From assembly GCA_051745535.1 (NCBI GenBank), contig JBNJED010000013.1, positions 1 to 24,020 on the forward strand: 24,020 nt of DNA. Direction: 5' to 3'. A program made the position numbers and the translations under genes. This DNA comes from Thiohalospira sp051745535. GTDB taxonomy: Bacteria > Pseudomonadota > Gammaproteobacteria > Thiohalospirales > Thiohalospiraceae. Below, one piece after another: positions 6,889 through 14,222 of this stretch (position 1 is its first letter; each line of letters starts with the position of its first letter). The notes beneath the pieces were generated by a model. The model made no database searches. It saw only the letters and a program-made list of their open reading frames with translations, and was not told the DNA's origin.

Positions 6889-9228
6889 ATGAGTATCAAT
6901 CTCGAAGACTATCGGGAGTGCCTGGACAAGGCCGGTGGACATGTCAGCGAGACCCTGGAGGCGAGCTACGCCGAGGCCTCCCGGGTCATGTCGCCGCGCG
7001 GCCTGGCCAACTACCTCGAGGGGGCGCGCGCCCTGTGCGAGCTGGGCCGGGGCACCGACCTGGTGGAGTCCTACCTGGAGTCCATGCCGGCGGTGGCGCG
7101 CGAGGTGGGCGAGGATGTCGTCCCCTCCATCGCCAGCGCCGCCATGAAGCTCTCCTCCATGGTCAGCGGCGCCGTCATCGCCCTGCTCATGGACAGCATG
7201 CCCACGGCCGCCCGGCGGCTCGGGGATGCCGGGCTGGTGGAGGACTACCTGGAGCTCATCCACAAGCTCTCCGCCCGGGCCACCCGCGGCCTGCGGCCCA
7301 TGCTGGAGCACCTGGACGAGCTCTTCTCCAAGCTGACCCTGGGCGGCCTGCGCCGCTGGGCCATGTGGGGTGCGGAGGCCCACGCCCGCGACTTCGGCGC
7401 CATGAAGGCCTACTTCGGCCTGGAGTCGGCGGACAGCCAGGCCGTGCTGCAGAAGGAGCGCCGCGGTGTCCTCTTCGTCGACAACCAGCGCCGCCTGAAC
7501 ATGTACCTGCGGGCGCTGTGGGGGCGCGACTTCTTCCTGCGCCCCACCTCCGGGGACGTGGAGAGCCGCGAGGGCTTCCGGCCCTTCATCCAGCAGGGGG
7601 TCATCCACCTGCCGGATGCCTACGACGACTACGACGACATCCCGGGGGCGCAGCTCTACCGGGCGGCGGCGGCCCACGCGGCGGCCCACATCGTCTATAC
7701 CACCGAGCGGATCGACCCCGAGGGGCTCTCGCCCTCGCAGAAGATCTTCGTCGGCCTGTTCGAGGATGCGCGGGTGGAGGCGCTGGCCCTGGAGGAATTC
7801 CCGGGGCTGGGCGCCATCTGGCAGGGCTTCCACGACAAGCTCGTGGAGATGAGCTGCGCCACCGACCCGGTGGTCGCCCGCCTGGAGCGGGCCGCCCGCG
7901 CCATGCTGGAGCCGGCCTACCAGGACGAAGACCCCTGGGTGAACGAGGCGGTGAGCGCCTTCCGCGCGGCCTTCGCCGAGCGCCCCCGGGACCCGCAGAT
8001 GAGCCGGGAACTGGGGCTGCGGCTCTTTGACCGGGTCACCGAGCTGGGGTACGAGATGCCGACCATCTCCATGCTCGAGTCCATGGCCATCCCCTACCGG
8101 GACGACAACCGCTACCTCTTCGTCAGCGAGGAGAGGGACTGGTTCGAGTCGGAGTACGTGCCGGCGAGCCAGCAGCAGGTGCGCAGGACGGTCAGCCTCA
8201 TGGAGCTGGTCAACGAGCTCGACTGCGAGCTCGCCGGCGACGATGCCCAGGAGATCTGGCGCTACGAGGGCCAGTTCTGGCTGGACCAGGAGGGGTGCAC
8301 CATCAACGAGCTGGAGGGCAAGGAGCCCGTCTCCGAGCCCTTCCACTACCCCGAGTGGGACTACCAGGTGCAGCTCCATCGCCCCGACTGGGTCACCGTC
8401 ATCGAGCGGCGCCAGGGCAAGGGGGATCCCGAGGACATTGAGCAGATCCTCACCGACTACAAGCCGGTGGCCTCGCGGATCAAGCACATCATCGATGCCC
8501 TGCAGCCCCAGGGGGTGATCCGCCAGCGCCACCAGGAGGACGGCGACCAGATCGACATCAACGCCGCCGTGGACGCCATGGTCGACCTGCGCATGGGCCA
8601 CTCCCCGGACCCCCGGGTGAACGTCCGGCTCATCCGCAAGACCCGCGACCTGGCGGTGGTGGTGCTGCTGGACATGTCCGAGTCCACCAACGAGATCCTG
8701 CCGGGGACCGACCGGCCGGTGCTCGACCTCACCCGGGAGGCGGCCAGCCTGCTCTCCTGGGCCATCGACGGCATCGGCGACCCCTTCGCCGTCCACGGCT
8801 TCGCCTCCGACGGTCGCCACGACGTCCAGTACTACCGCTACAAGGACTTCGGCGAGGGCTTCAACGACAAGGTCAAGTCCCGCCTGGCGGGGATGCAGGG
8901 CGGCCTCTCCACCCGCATGGGCGGGGCCCTGCGCCACGCCGCCGACCACCTGAAACAGCAGCCGCAGCAGAAGAAGCTGGTGCTCATGGTCACCGACGGT
9001 GAACCCTCGGATATCGACATCCGCGACCCGCAGTACCTGCGTCTGGACACCAAGAAGGCGGTGGAGGAGCTGGGCAGCGAGGGCATCATGACCTACTGCC
9101 TCACCCTGGACCCCGAGGCGGACGACTACGTCTCCCGGATCTTCGGCCCCAACCGCTACACCATCATCGACCACGTCCAGAAGCTCCCGGAAAAGCTGCC
9201 GGCGCTCTTCGCCAGCCTCACCTCCTGA
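6889..9228 (+). CDS. cbbO: RuBisCO activase adaptor CbbO with VWA domain
   Basis: Partner of CbbQ: one CbbO binds the hexamer and tethers it to RuBisCO through its von Willebrand factor A domain. The 779-residue length is typical. The N-terminal half is helical (residues about 1-250) with no catalytic motif; the C-terminal VWA domain spans roughly 585-775. Its MIDAS metal site is intact: DMSES at 595-599, the threonine in STRMGGAL, and VTDGEPSD with Asp703. In-frame GTG 6817 would add 24 residues of low-complexity sequence; ATG 6889 with MSINLEDYREC is preferred because it matches where the helical protein begins, though its ribosome site (GGCGGAAG) is only moderate. A related nitric-oxide-reductase accessory protein, NorD, shares the layout, but the RuBisCO operon position supports CbbO. 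Confidence 0.94.
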   Translation: MSINLEDYRECLDKAGGHVSETLEASYAEASRVMSPRGLANYLEGARALCELGRGTDLVESYLESMPAVAREVGEDVVPSIASAAMKLSSMVSGAVIALLMDSMPTAARRLGDAGLVEDYLELIHKLSARATRGLRPMLEHLDELFSKLTLGGLRRWAMWGAEAHARDFGAMKAYFGLESADSQAVLQKERRGVLFVDNQRRLNMYLRALWGRDFFLRPTSGDVESREGFRPFIQQGVIHLPDAYDDYDDIPGAQLYRAAAAHAAAHIVYTTERIDPEGLSPSQKIFVGLFEDARVEALALEEFPGLGAIWQGFHDKLVEMSCATDPVVARLERAARAMLEPAYQDEDPWVNEAVSAFRAAFAERPRDPQMSRELGLRLFDRVTELGYEMPTISMLESMAIPYRDDNRYLFVSEERDWFESEYVPASQQQVRRTVSLMELVNELDCELAGDDAQEIWRYEGQFWLDQEGCTINELEGKEPVSEPFHYPEWDYQVQLHRPDWVTVIERRQGKGDPEDIEQILTDYKPVASRIKHIIDALQPQGVIRQRHQEDGDQIDINAAVDAMVDLRMGHSPDPRVNVRLIRKTRDLAVVVLLDMSESTNEILPGTDRPVLDLTREAASLLSWAIDGIGDPFAVHGFASDGRHDVQYYRYKDFGEGFNDKVKSRLAGMQGGLSTRMGGALRHAADHLKQQPQQKKLVLMVTDGEPSDIDIRDPQYLRLDTKKAVEELGSEGIMTYCLTLDPEADDYVSRIFGPNRYTIIDHVQKLPEKLPALFASLTS

Positions 9229-9297
9229 CCGCCGGCGCTGGCCTCCGCCGCCGGCCGCGCCTATCATGCGGTCGGGACCCGCAACGGGGAGGGCGCC

Positions 9298-10842
9298 ATG
9301 CTGCTGCACCGGGCCTTCATCGAATCCGCCCGGCGCCATCGGGGCAAGATCGCCCTGGTGGACCGGACCACCGACCGCCGGCTGACCTACGGCCGGGCGC
9401 TCATCGGTGCCCTGGTGGTGCGGCGCTGGCTGCGGCGGATCCGCTCCGCCCACGTCGGGATCATGATGCCCACCTCCGCCGGCGGTGCCCTGGCGGTCAT
9501 CGGGGCGCTGATGGCCGGCCGCATCCCGGTGATGGTCAATTACTCCACCGGCGCCAGCGAGAATATCGCCATGGCCCGCCGGCGCACCGGCCTGCGCACC
9601 GTGGTCACGGCCCGCAAGCTCCTCCAGCGCCTGGCGATCCCCGAGGATGGCGACATGCTCTGCATGGAGGACATCCTCGCCGGCACCGGCCGAGTCACCC
9701 GGGCCCTGGCCGCCCTCCAGTCCTGGCTGCCGCGCCCGCTGCTGGAGTGGACCATCCACCGGGGCGACCCGGACGATACCGCGGTGCTGCTCTTCACCTC
9801 CGGCTCCGAGGCCGAGCCCAAGGGGGTGGAGCTCACCCACCGCTCCATCGGCTCCAACCTGGAGGCGGTGGAGGCCTACTTCGAGGCCGCCCGCCCCGAC
9901 GGCGTGATGCTGGCCACCCTGCCGCTCTTCCACGTCTTCGGTTTCTCCACCACCCTCTGGCTACCCCTCTACCTGGGGGAGACCGTGGTCACCTGGGCCA
10001 ATCCGCTGGAGTTTCGGACCGTGGCCGCCATCATCCGGGAGGAGCGGCCCACCCAGGTCATCACCACCCCCTACTTCCTGGCCGGTTACCTGCGGGCCGC
10101 CTCGCCCGGCGATCTCGAATCGGTGGAGCTGCTGGTGGTGGGCGCCGATCGCGCCCCCGACTGGCTCCACCGACGCGTCGCCGAGGACCACGGCCTCACC
10201 CTGGTAGAGGGGTACGGCACCACGGAGACCAGCCCGGTGATCAGCGCCAACCCGGAGAAGGCGCCACGCCCCGGCTCCGTGGGCCGACCCCTGCCCGGTA
10301 TCCGGGCACGCGTGGTGGGGGTGGAGGATGGCGAGCCGCGAGGTCCCGGGGAGGAGGGCCGGATCCAGATCCGCGGCCCCGGGGTCATGAAGGGCTACTA
10401 CAACGACGTCGAGGCGACCCTGCTCAAGTTCCATGACGGCTGGTACGAGACCGGGGATGTCGGCGTGATGGACGAGGACGGCTATCTCTGGCTCTCCGGC
10501 CGCTTGAGCCGCTTCGTGAAGATCGCCGGGGAGATGGTCTCCCTGCCGCGGGTGGAGGCGGTGGCTGCCGCCCACCTCCCGGAGGAGGCGGAGGTCTGCG
10601 CGGCCGGCGTGGAGGACCCGCGCAAGGGGGCCGCCATCGCCATGGCGGTGGCGCCGCCGGAGGGGGCGGAGGTGGATACCGACCGATTGCAGCGCGCCAT
10701 GGCCGGGGAGCTGCCGGCCATTGCCCGGCCGCGCCGTGTCTACCGGATGGAGGAGCTGCCCAAGATGGCCAGCGGCAAGTTGGATTTCCGCCGGGCCGAG
10801 CAGCGGATCCGGGCCCTTGCCGCCGGGGAGGGCATGACCTAG
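9298..10842 (+). CDS. AMP-dependent acyl-CoA/acyl-ACP synthetase
   Basis: A member of the ANL adenylating superfamily that activates a carboxylic acid as an acyl-adenylate and transfers it to a thiol. The 514-residue protein has the ATP loop FTSGSEAEPKGV at 166-177, GYGTTE at 305-310, YETGD at 383-387, a hinge region SGRLSRFVKIAGE, and the C-terminal catalytic Lys494 in MASGKLDFRR. The wording of these motifs (TSGSEAEPKGVELTH, PLFHVFGFS) resembles the synthetase half of Aas, which reacylates lysophospholipids through acyl-ACP, but the acyltransferase half is absent. The substrate is most likely a fatty acid; this is inference. A strong GGGGAGGG site precedes the ATG. It follows cbbO by 69 bases and could be read from the same transcript, though no functional link to CO2 fixation is evident. 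Confidence 0.85.
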   Translation: MLLHRAFIESARRHRGKIALVDRTTDRRLTYGRALIGALVVRRWLRRIRSAHVGIMMPTSAGGALAVIGALMAGRIPVMVNYSTGASENIAMARRRTGLRTVVTARKLLQRLAIPEDGDMLCMEDILAGTGRVTRALAALQSWLPRPLLEWTIHRGDPDDTAVLLFTSGSEAEPKGVELTHRSIGSNLEAVEAYFEAARPDGVMLATLPLFHVFGFSTTLWLPLYLGETVVTWANPLEFRTVAAIIREERPTQVITTPYFLAGYLRAASPGDLESVELLVVGADRAPDWLHRRVAEDHGLTLVEGYGTTETSPVISANPEKAPRPGSVGRPLPGIRARVVGVEDGEPRGPGEEGRIQIRGPGVMKGYYNDVEATLLKFHDGWYETGDVGVMDEDGYLWLSGRLSRFVKIAGEMVSLPRVEAVAAAHLPEEAEVCAAGVEDPRKGAAIAMAVAPPEGAEVDTDRLQRAMAGELPAIARPRRVYRMEELPKMASGKLDFRRAEQRIRALAAGEGMT

Positions 10843-10871
10843 TCTGCCCCCTTTTGGCGGGAGGAGGACCC

Positions 10872-10928
10872 ATGGACCGGAACCCGGCCGTACCGTATCG
10901 ATCCGCGAACCGCGGGGGGGGTGCCTGA
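10872..10928 (+). CDS. Possible 18-residue leader peptide
   Basis: ATG 10872 is preceded by GGAGGAGG (10860-10867), one of the best ribosome sites in the window. It encodes MDRNPAVPYRSANRGGGA and stops at TGA 10926-10928, one base before the ATG of the membrane HEPN-like gene. It is in a different frame from that gene. No family is recognisable and the length is too short to judge from composition. Translational coupling to the downstream gene is the likeliest role if it is translated. Confidence 0.35.
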   Translation: MDRNPAVPYRSANRGGGA

Positions 10929-10929
10929 C

Positions 10930-11493
10930 ATGGAGGCCCTGGTGGAACTGGTCCAGGTCATCGTCTGGCCGGCCGCCCTGGTCTGGCTGGGCTACCTCTT
11001 CCGCAACGAGATCCGGGAGATGAGCAAGCGCTTCGCCTGGGGGACCGAGCGGAGTACGCGCGGTCGCCTGGAGGAGGGCCTCGACCGGGCCGACGAGGCC
11101 TGGAAGACGGTGAAGGGCCAGCTCGGGAACCGGCGGGCGGAGCCCTCCATCTCCGGGTCCCCCATCCGCTACGAGGTCCTCCAGCGCCTGGCCCAGACCT
11201 CCGCCCGGGCCGCCATCCTCGAGACCTGGACCGAGGTGGAGGCCGCCATCACCGACGCCGCCGGGCAGTACTTCGACCTCCAGCGCGGCCCCATGGCCAG
11301 CCGCCGGGTGGTGGAGCGCCTCATCGAGGATGTCCGCCTGCCCCGGGAGGCGCTCGCCTTCTACCAGGCGTTGCGTGATATCCGGAACAGCGCCACCCAC
11401 TACCCCGACCGCGTCCTCACCCAGGAGGACGCCGAGCGCTTCCTGGACCACGCCCTGGAACTCGCCCGGCTGGTGCGCATGGCGACCACTTGA
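10930..11493 (+). CDS. Membrane-anchored HEPN-like protein
   Basis: A 187-residue protein of no named family that I recognise. Residues 4-24 form one hydrophobic segment, followed by a basic stop-transfer stretch (RNEIREMSKRF), so the rest should be cytoplasmic. The C-terminal 100 residues are all-helical and include ALRDIRNSATHYPDRV, which contains R-x4-H (Arg152 to His157) with Asn after the Arg. That is the pattern of HEPN nucleases and their DUF4145-like relatives, here followed by the usual E/D-A-x-x-F-L helix (EDAERFLDHALEL). Nuclease activity is therefore possible but unproven. ATG 10930 is preferred over in-frame GTG 10921 because of spacing from the G-run and the leader ORF stop. It converges on purK, with 72 bases between. 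Confidence 0.75.
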   Translation: MEALVELVQVIVWPAALVWLGYLFRNEIREMSKRFAWGTERSTRGRLEEGLDRADEAWKTVKGQLGNRRAEPSISGSPIRYEVLQRLAQTSARAAILETWTEVEAAITDAAGQYFDLQRGPMASRRVVERLIEDVRLPREALAFYQALRDIRNSATHYPDRVLTQEDAERFLDHALELARLVRMATT

Positions 11494-11565
11494 CCCGTCG
11501 TTCCGGAGAGCGCGCAGCCGCCGGTCCGGAACCTCGAGAACCGGTCCATGGCGGCGGTGGGGAGT

Positions 11566-12711
11566 TCAGCCCTCGGTATGCCCCAGCAGGCGGTCGATGG
11601 CCTCGGCGGTGGCCAGGGCCGCGGCTGGATCGGGGTCCAGGCAGTTGATGTGGCCCATCTTCCGCCCCGGACGCGCCTCGGCCTTGCCGTAGAGGTGGAG
11701 CTTGGCCGCCGGGTGGGCCAGCACCGCCGGCCAGTCCGGCTCACCGCTGCCCCAGCGCTCCCCCAGCAGATTGAGCATGGCCCCGCCGGTGAGCGGCTCC
11801 GGGGAGCCGGCGGGCAGGCCGCAGAGCATGCGCACCTGCTGCTCGAACTGGGAGGTCACGCAGGCGTCCACGGTGATGTGGCCGCTGTTGTGGGGCCGGG
11901 GGGCCAGCTCGTTGACCAGCAGCTCGCCGTCGGCGGTCTCGAAGAGCTCCACCGCCAGGATGCCGTGGTAGTCCAGGGCGTCGGCCACCCGCCGGGCCAG
12001 GTCGGTGGCGGCCGCCGCCTGCGCGGCGTCCACCGGGGCGGGCAGCAGGGTGTAGTCCAGGATGCCGTTACGGTGGCGGTTCTCCACCACCGGGAAGGGT
12101 GTCACTTCGCCATCAAGGCCGCGGGCGACGACCACCGAGAGCTCCCGGGCCAGCGTCACCTGGCGCTCCAGCACGCAGGACACCCGGCCCAGCTCCTGGA
12201 AGGCGGCGTCGGCCAGCAGCTCCTCGTCTACCGCTACCTGGCCCTTGCCGTCATAGCCCAGCGTGGCGGTCTTCAGTCGCGCCGGCAGCCCCACCGCCTC
12301 CACGGCCTCGGCCACGTCGCCGGCGTCGGCCACCTCGGCGAAGGGGGCGGTGGCGATACCGTGGTCGCGGAGGAAGGCCTTCTCCCGCAGCCGGTCCCGG
12401 GCGATGGCCACCGGCTCCGGGCCCGGGGCCAGACGGCAGTGGGCCGCCAGCCGCTCCAGGCTCTCCGCGGGGACGTTCTCGAACTCCACCGTCACCCCGG
12501 CGCACTGCTCGGCGAGCCGTTCCAGGGCGGCGGCGTCGTCGTAATCGGCGCGCAGGTGGGCATCCGCCGCCTGGGCCGCCGGTGGGTTATCGCCCGGGTC
12601 CAGGACCATGACCGGGTAGCCCAGGCTCTGGGCGGCGTGGACGAACATCCGCCCCAGCTGGCCGCCGCCGAGTAGTCCCAACCAGGTCCCCGGGAGCAGG
12701 GGCGAAGTCAT
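11566..12711 (-). CDS. purK: N5-carboxyaminoimidazole ribonucleotide synthase
   Basis: ATP-grasp enzyme of purine synthesis: AIR + bicarbonate + ATP gives N5-CAIR, the substrate of PurE. The 381-residue protein has the N-terminal nucleotide-binding GGGQLGRM at 15-22, the FENVP segment, GYDGKGQ of the ATP-grasp lid, the metal-binding stretch VNELAPRPHNSGH, and KMGHIN near the C-terminus. It is slightly longer than the E. coli enzyme (355). The ATG overlaps the purE stop by ATGA, so the two are translationally coupled in the order purE-purK. No terminator was found in the 72 bases between it and the opposing HEPN-like gene. Confidence 0.97.
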   Translation of the reverse strand: MTSPLLPGTWLGLLGGGQLGRMFVHAAQSLGYPVMVLDPGDNPPAAQAADAHLRADYDDAAALERLAEQCAGVTVEFENVPAESLERLAAHCRLAPGPEPVAIARDRLREKAFLRDHGIATAPFAEVADAGDVAEAVEAVGLPARLKTATLGYDGKGQVAVDEELLADAAFQELGRVSCVLERQVTLARELSVVVARGLDGEVTPFPVVENRHRNGILDYTLLPAPVDAAQAAAATDLARRVADALDYHGILAVELFETADGELLVNELAPRPHNSGHITVDACVTSQFEQQVRMLCGLPAGSPEPLTGGAMLNLLGERWGSGEPDWPAVLAHPAAKLHLYGKAEARPGRKMGHINCLDPDPAAALATAEAIDRLLGHTEG

Positions 12712-13208
12712 GCCTCGCCCTCCGGCGGCACGCGCATGGCCTCGGCCGCCTCGGTCTGCTGTTGCCGGTAGTCGGCCAGGGCGCGGGCGATCTCCGCGTC
12801 GGTGCCGGCCAGCAGGGCCCCGGCGAAGAGGCCGGCATTGGCGGCGCCGGCCTCACCGATGGCGAAGGTGGCCACCGGGATCCCCTTGGGCATCTGGACG
12901 ATGGAATAGAGGGAGTCCTGGCCGCTGAGGTAGCGCGAGGGGACCGGTACGCCGAGCACCGGCACCGCCGTCTTGGCGGCCAGCATCCCGGGCAGGTGGG
13001 CGGCGCCCCCGGCGCCGGCGATGATGCAGGCCAGGCCGCGGTCGGCCGCGGTGGCGGCGTACTCGAAGAGGCGGTCCGGGGTGCGGTGGGCGGAGACCAC
13101 CCGGGTCTCGTGGGCCACCCCCAGCGCCTCCAGGGCGGTGGCGGCGTGGCTCATTATCTTCCAGTCGCTCTCGCTGCCCATGACGACGCCTACACGCGGT
13201 TCGCTCAT
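12708..13208 (-). CDS. purE: N5-CAIR mutase
   Basis: Converts N5-CAIR to CAIR, the step after PurK in purine synthesis. The 166-residue protein has the class I signature GSESDW at 11-16, SAHRTP with catalytic His41 at 39-44, and AGAGGAAHLPGM at 64-75; pairing with PurK confirms the class I (mutase) type. The frame is open further upstream, but MSEPRVGVVMGS is the proper start, with AGGAGG just ahead of it. The stop overlaps the purK start. The promoter should lie in 13209-13300, in the divergent gap with the copper operon; TACCAT (complement of 13253-13258) is a weak -10 candidate only. Confidence 0.97.
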   Translation of the reverse strand: MSEPRVGVVMGSESDWKIMSHAATALEALGVAHETRVVSAHRTPDRLFEYAATAADRGLACIIAGAGGAAHLPGMLAAKTAVPVLGVPVPSRYLSGQDSLYSIVQMPKGIPVATFAIGEAGAANAGLFAGALLAGTDAEIARALADYRQQQTEAAEAMRVPPEGEA

Positions 13209-13295
13209 GGCCCCTCCTGCCGGTTGCCGGATACCACGGGATGAAAGGGCGCATGGTACCGGCGGGGGGCGGGCGGGACCAGCCTCGGTGGGTGC

Positions 13296-13324
13296 TGGAC
13301 AGGGCGCGGAGACTGCCACATACT
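13296..13324 (+). promoter_or_regulatory. Sigma70-like promoter of the copper operon
   Basis: TGGACA (13296-13301), a 17-base spacer and CATACT (13319-13324): five of six and four of six matches to consensus. Transcription would begin near 13331. That excludes the in-frame ATG at 13328 and supports ATG 13355 as the first start. No obvious dyad for a CueR- or CusR-type regulator was recognised around it. Confidence 0.6.
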
Positions 13325-13354
13325 CCAATGAGGATCACTTCGCGGGAGACCGCC

Positions 13355-13759
13355 ATGGCGACCCGGCTCCAGGATCTGCCGGCCCTGCGCACCATCGAGA
13401 CCAAGGTCAGCGGTGAGCGGTACAACCGCGTGCGCCTGGCCCTGGTCCGACTGGGCGAGCCGCTGCTCCTGGACCTGCCCGGGTTGCGCAGCTTGGCCAT
13501 GCACCTGGAGGCGGGTAGCTGGGTCTGCGTGGATCGCGCCCTGGACGACCTGCCGGTGCTGGCCTGGACCGACTTCCAGCACGCCGACTCCGTGGATCCC
13601 GCCGCCGTCATCCCCTGCCGGCTGAACTTCTTTCACGCCCACGCCGGCATGGTCATGAGCAGCGCCCTGGACAAGATGGACTTCGAACTCGCCCGGCGCC
13701 TGCGCAGCGAGGAGCGCGGCGGGGTCGTCCCCTTCCGTCGGCGGGAGGGGGACGCATGA
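13355..13759 (+). CDS. Hypothetical protein, first gene of copper operon
   Basis: A 134-residue soluble protein I do not recognise. It has no signal peptide or membrane segment. Notable is the stretch NFFHAHAGMVMSSALDKMDF at 91-110, with two histidines and three methionines, which could bind a metal but may be coincidental; only two cysteines (58, 88) occur. GGGAG six bases ahead of ATG 13355 and the promoter at 13296-13324 decide the start. Its stop overlaps the ATG of the Cys/His-rich gene (ATGA), so it is coupled to the copper genes. Codon use is like that of its neighbours. A role in copper handling is inferred only from position. Confidence 0.7.
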   Translation: MATRLQDLPALRTIETKVSGERYNRVRLALVRLGEPLLLDLPGLRSLAMHLEAGSWVCVDRALDDLPVLAWTDFQHADSVDPAAVIPCRLNFFHAHAGMVMSSALDKMDFELARRLRSEERGGVVPFRRREGDA

Positions 13760-14142
13760 GGGTCCTGGCCGCCCGCCTGGCGCTGGCCGTCCTGCTGAGC
13801 CTGGTGGCAGTGGCCGGTGCCGCCGCCCCGGCCGACGAAGCGGGGGCCGAAGCCCCGGTCCACTCGACCCACTCGACCCACGAGGCCGGGCATGCCGGCG
13901 GCCATGATGGCCACCACGCCGACTGCACGTGTGACGACCTCGCCACCCTCTTCTGCTGCGGCGTCGACTGTGCCGATACCTGCACCTCCGGCTGCACCGC
14001 GGGGAGCGGTTCCGGGGCCGCGCTGGTCGCCGGCGTGGCCACCGCCACCGATGGTGCCCTCCCGACGCTGCGCGCCAGCGACCAGACCACGCCCCGCCAG
14101 CCCGGTCTTGCCCCCGAAGGTCCCCCACCCCAGCGCGCCTGA
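13756..14142 (+). CDS. Secreted Cys/His-rich small protein, probable metal binder
   Basis: A 128-residue protein starting with a typical signal peptide (MRVLAARLALAVLLSL, likely cleaved after about residue 23). The mature part has seven histidines between 36 and 54, then seven cysteines at 57, 59, 67, 68, 72, 76 and 80 with spacing C-x-C, CC, C-x3-C-x3-C. The tail from 85 is low-complexity and proline-rich. Such a layout suits binding of Cu(I), Ag(I) or similar soft metals in the periplasm. Small Cys/His-rich exported proteins ahead of Cus/Czc pumps are known, but I cannot assign this to a named family. ATG overlaps the upstream stop and has GGAGGGG before it. Cysteine richness argues against a chance frame. 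Confidence 0.75.
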   Translation: MRVLAARLALAVLLSLVAVAGAAAPADEAGAEAPVHSTHSTHEAGHAGGHDGHHADCTCDDLATLFCCGVDCADTCTSGCTAGSGSGAALVAGVATATDGALPTLRASDQTTPRQPGLAPEGPPPQRA

Positions 14143-14160
14143 TCCCGTCGCGAATCCCCG

Positions 14161-14199
14161 CCCCCGATAACGGGGGAGGACCGCCCCGTTGGGGCGGTC
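14161..14199 (+). other. Tandem hairpins ahead of cusC
   Basis: CCCCCG-ATAA-CGGGGG (14161-14176) is followed by GACCGCCCC-GTT-GGGGCGGTC (14179-14199). Both are perfect stems (6 and 9 bp). No T tract follows; the cusC ribosome site AAGGAGAGGA begins 12 bases later. They may mark an mRNA-processing site or attenuator separating the two small genes from the pump. Confidence 0.5.
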
Positions 14200-14222
14200 G
14201 GCAACCGCGCAAGGAGAGGACC

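Noticed and set aside
9231..9297. Possible promoter (TATCAT at 9262-9267) and GC hairpin between cbbO and the acyl synthetase gene
   Set aside because: The -35 partner is poor and the stem is imperfect with a long loop; too weak to list as features.
5989..9933. 1314-codon open frame on the minus strand across cbbQ, cbbO and the acyl synthetase gene
   Set aside because: It is antisense to three well-recognised genes, is made of Gly/Ala/Val/His/Leu-rich low-complexity sequence with no motif, and is the expected stop-poor shadow of very GC-rich coding DNA.
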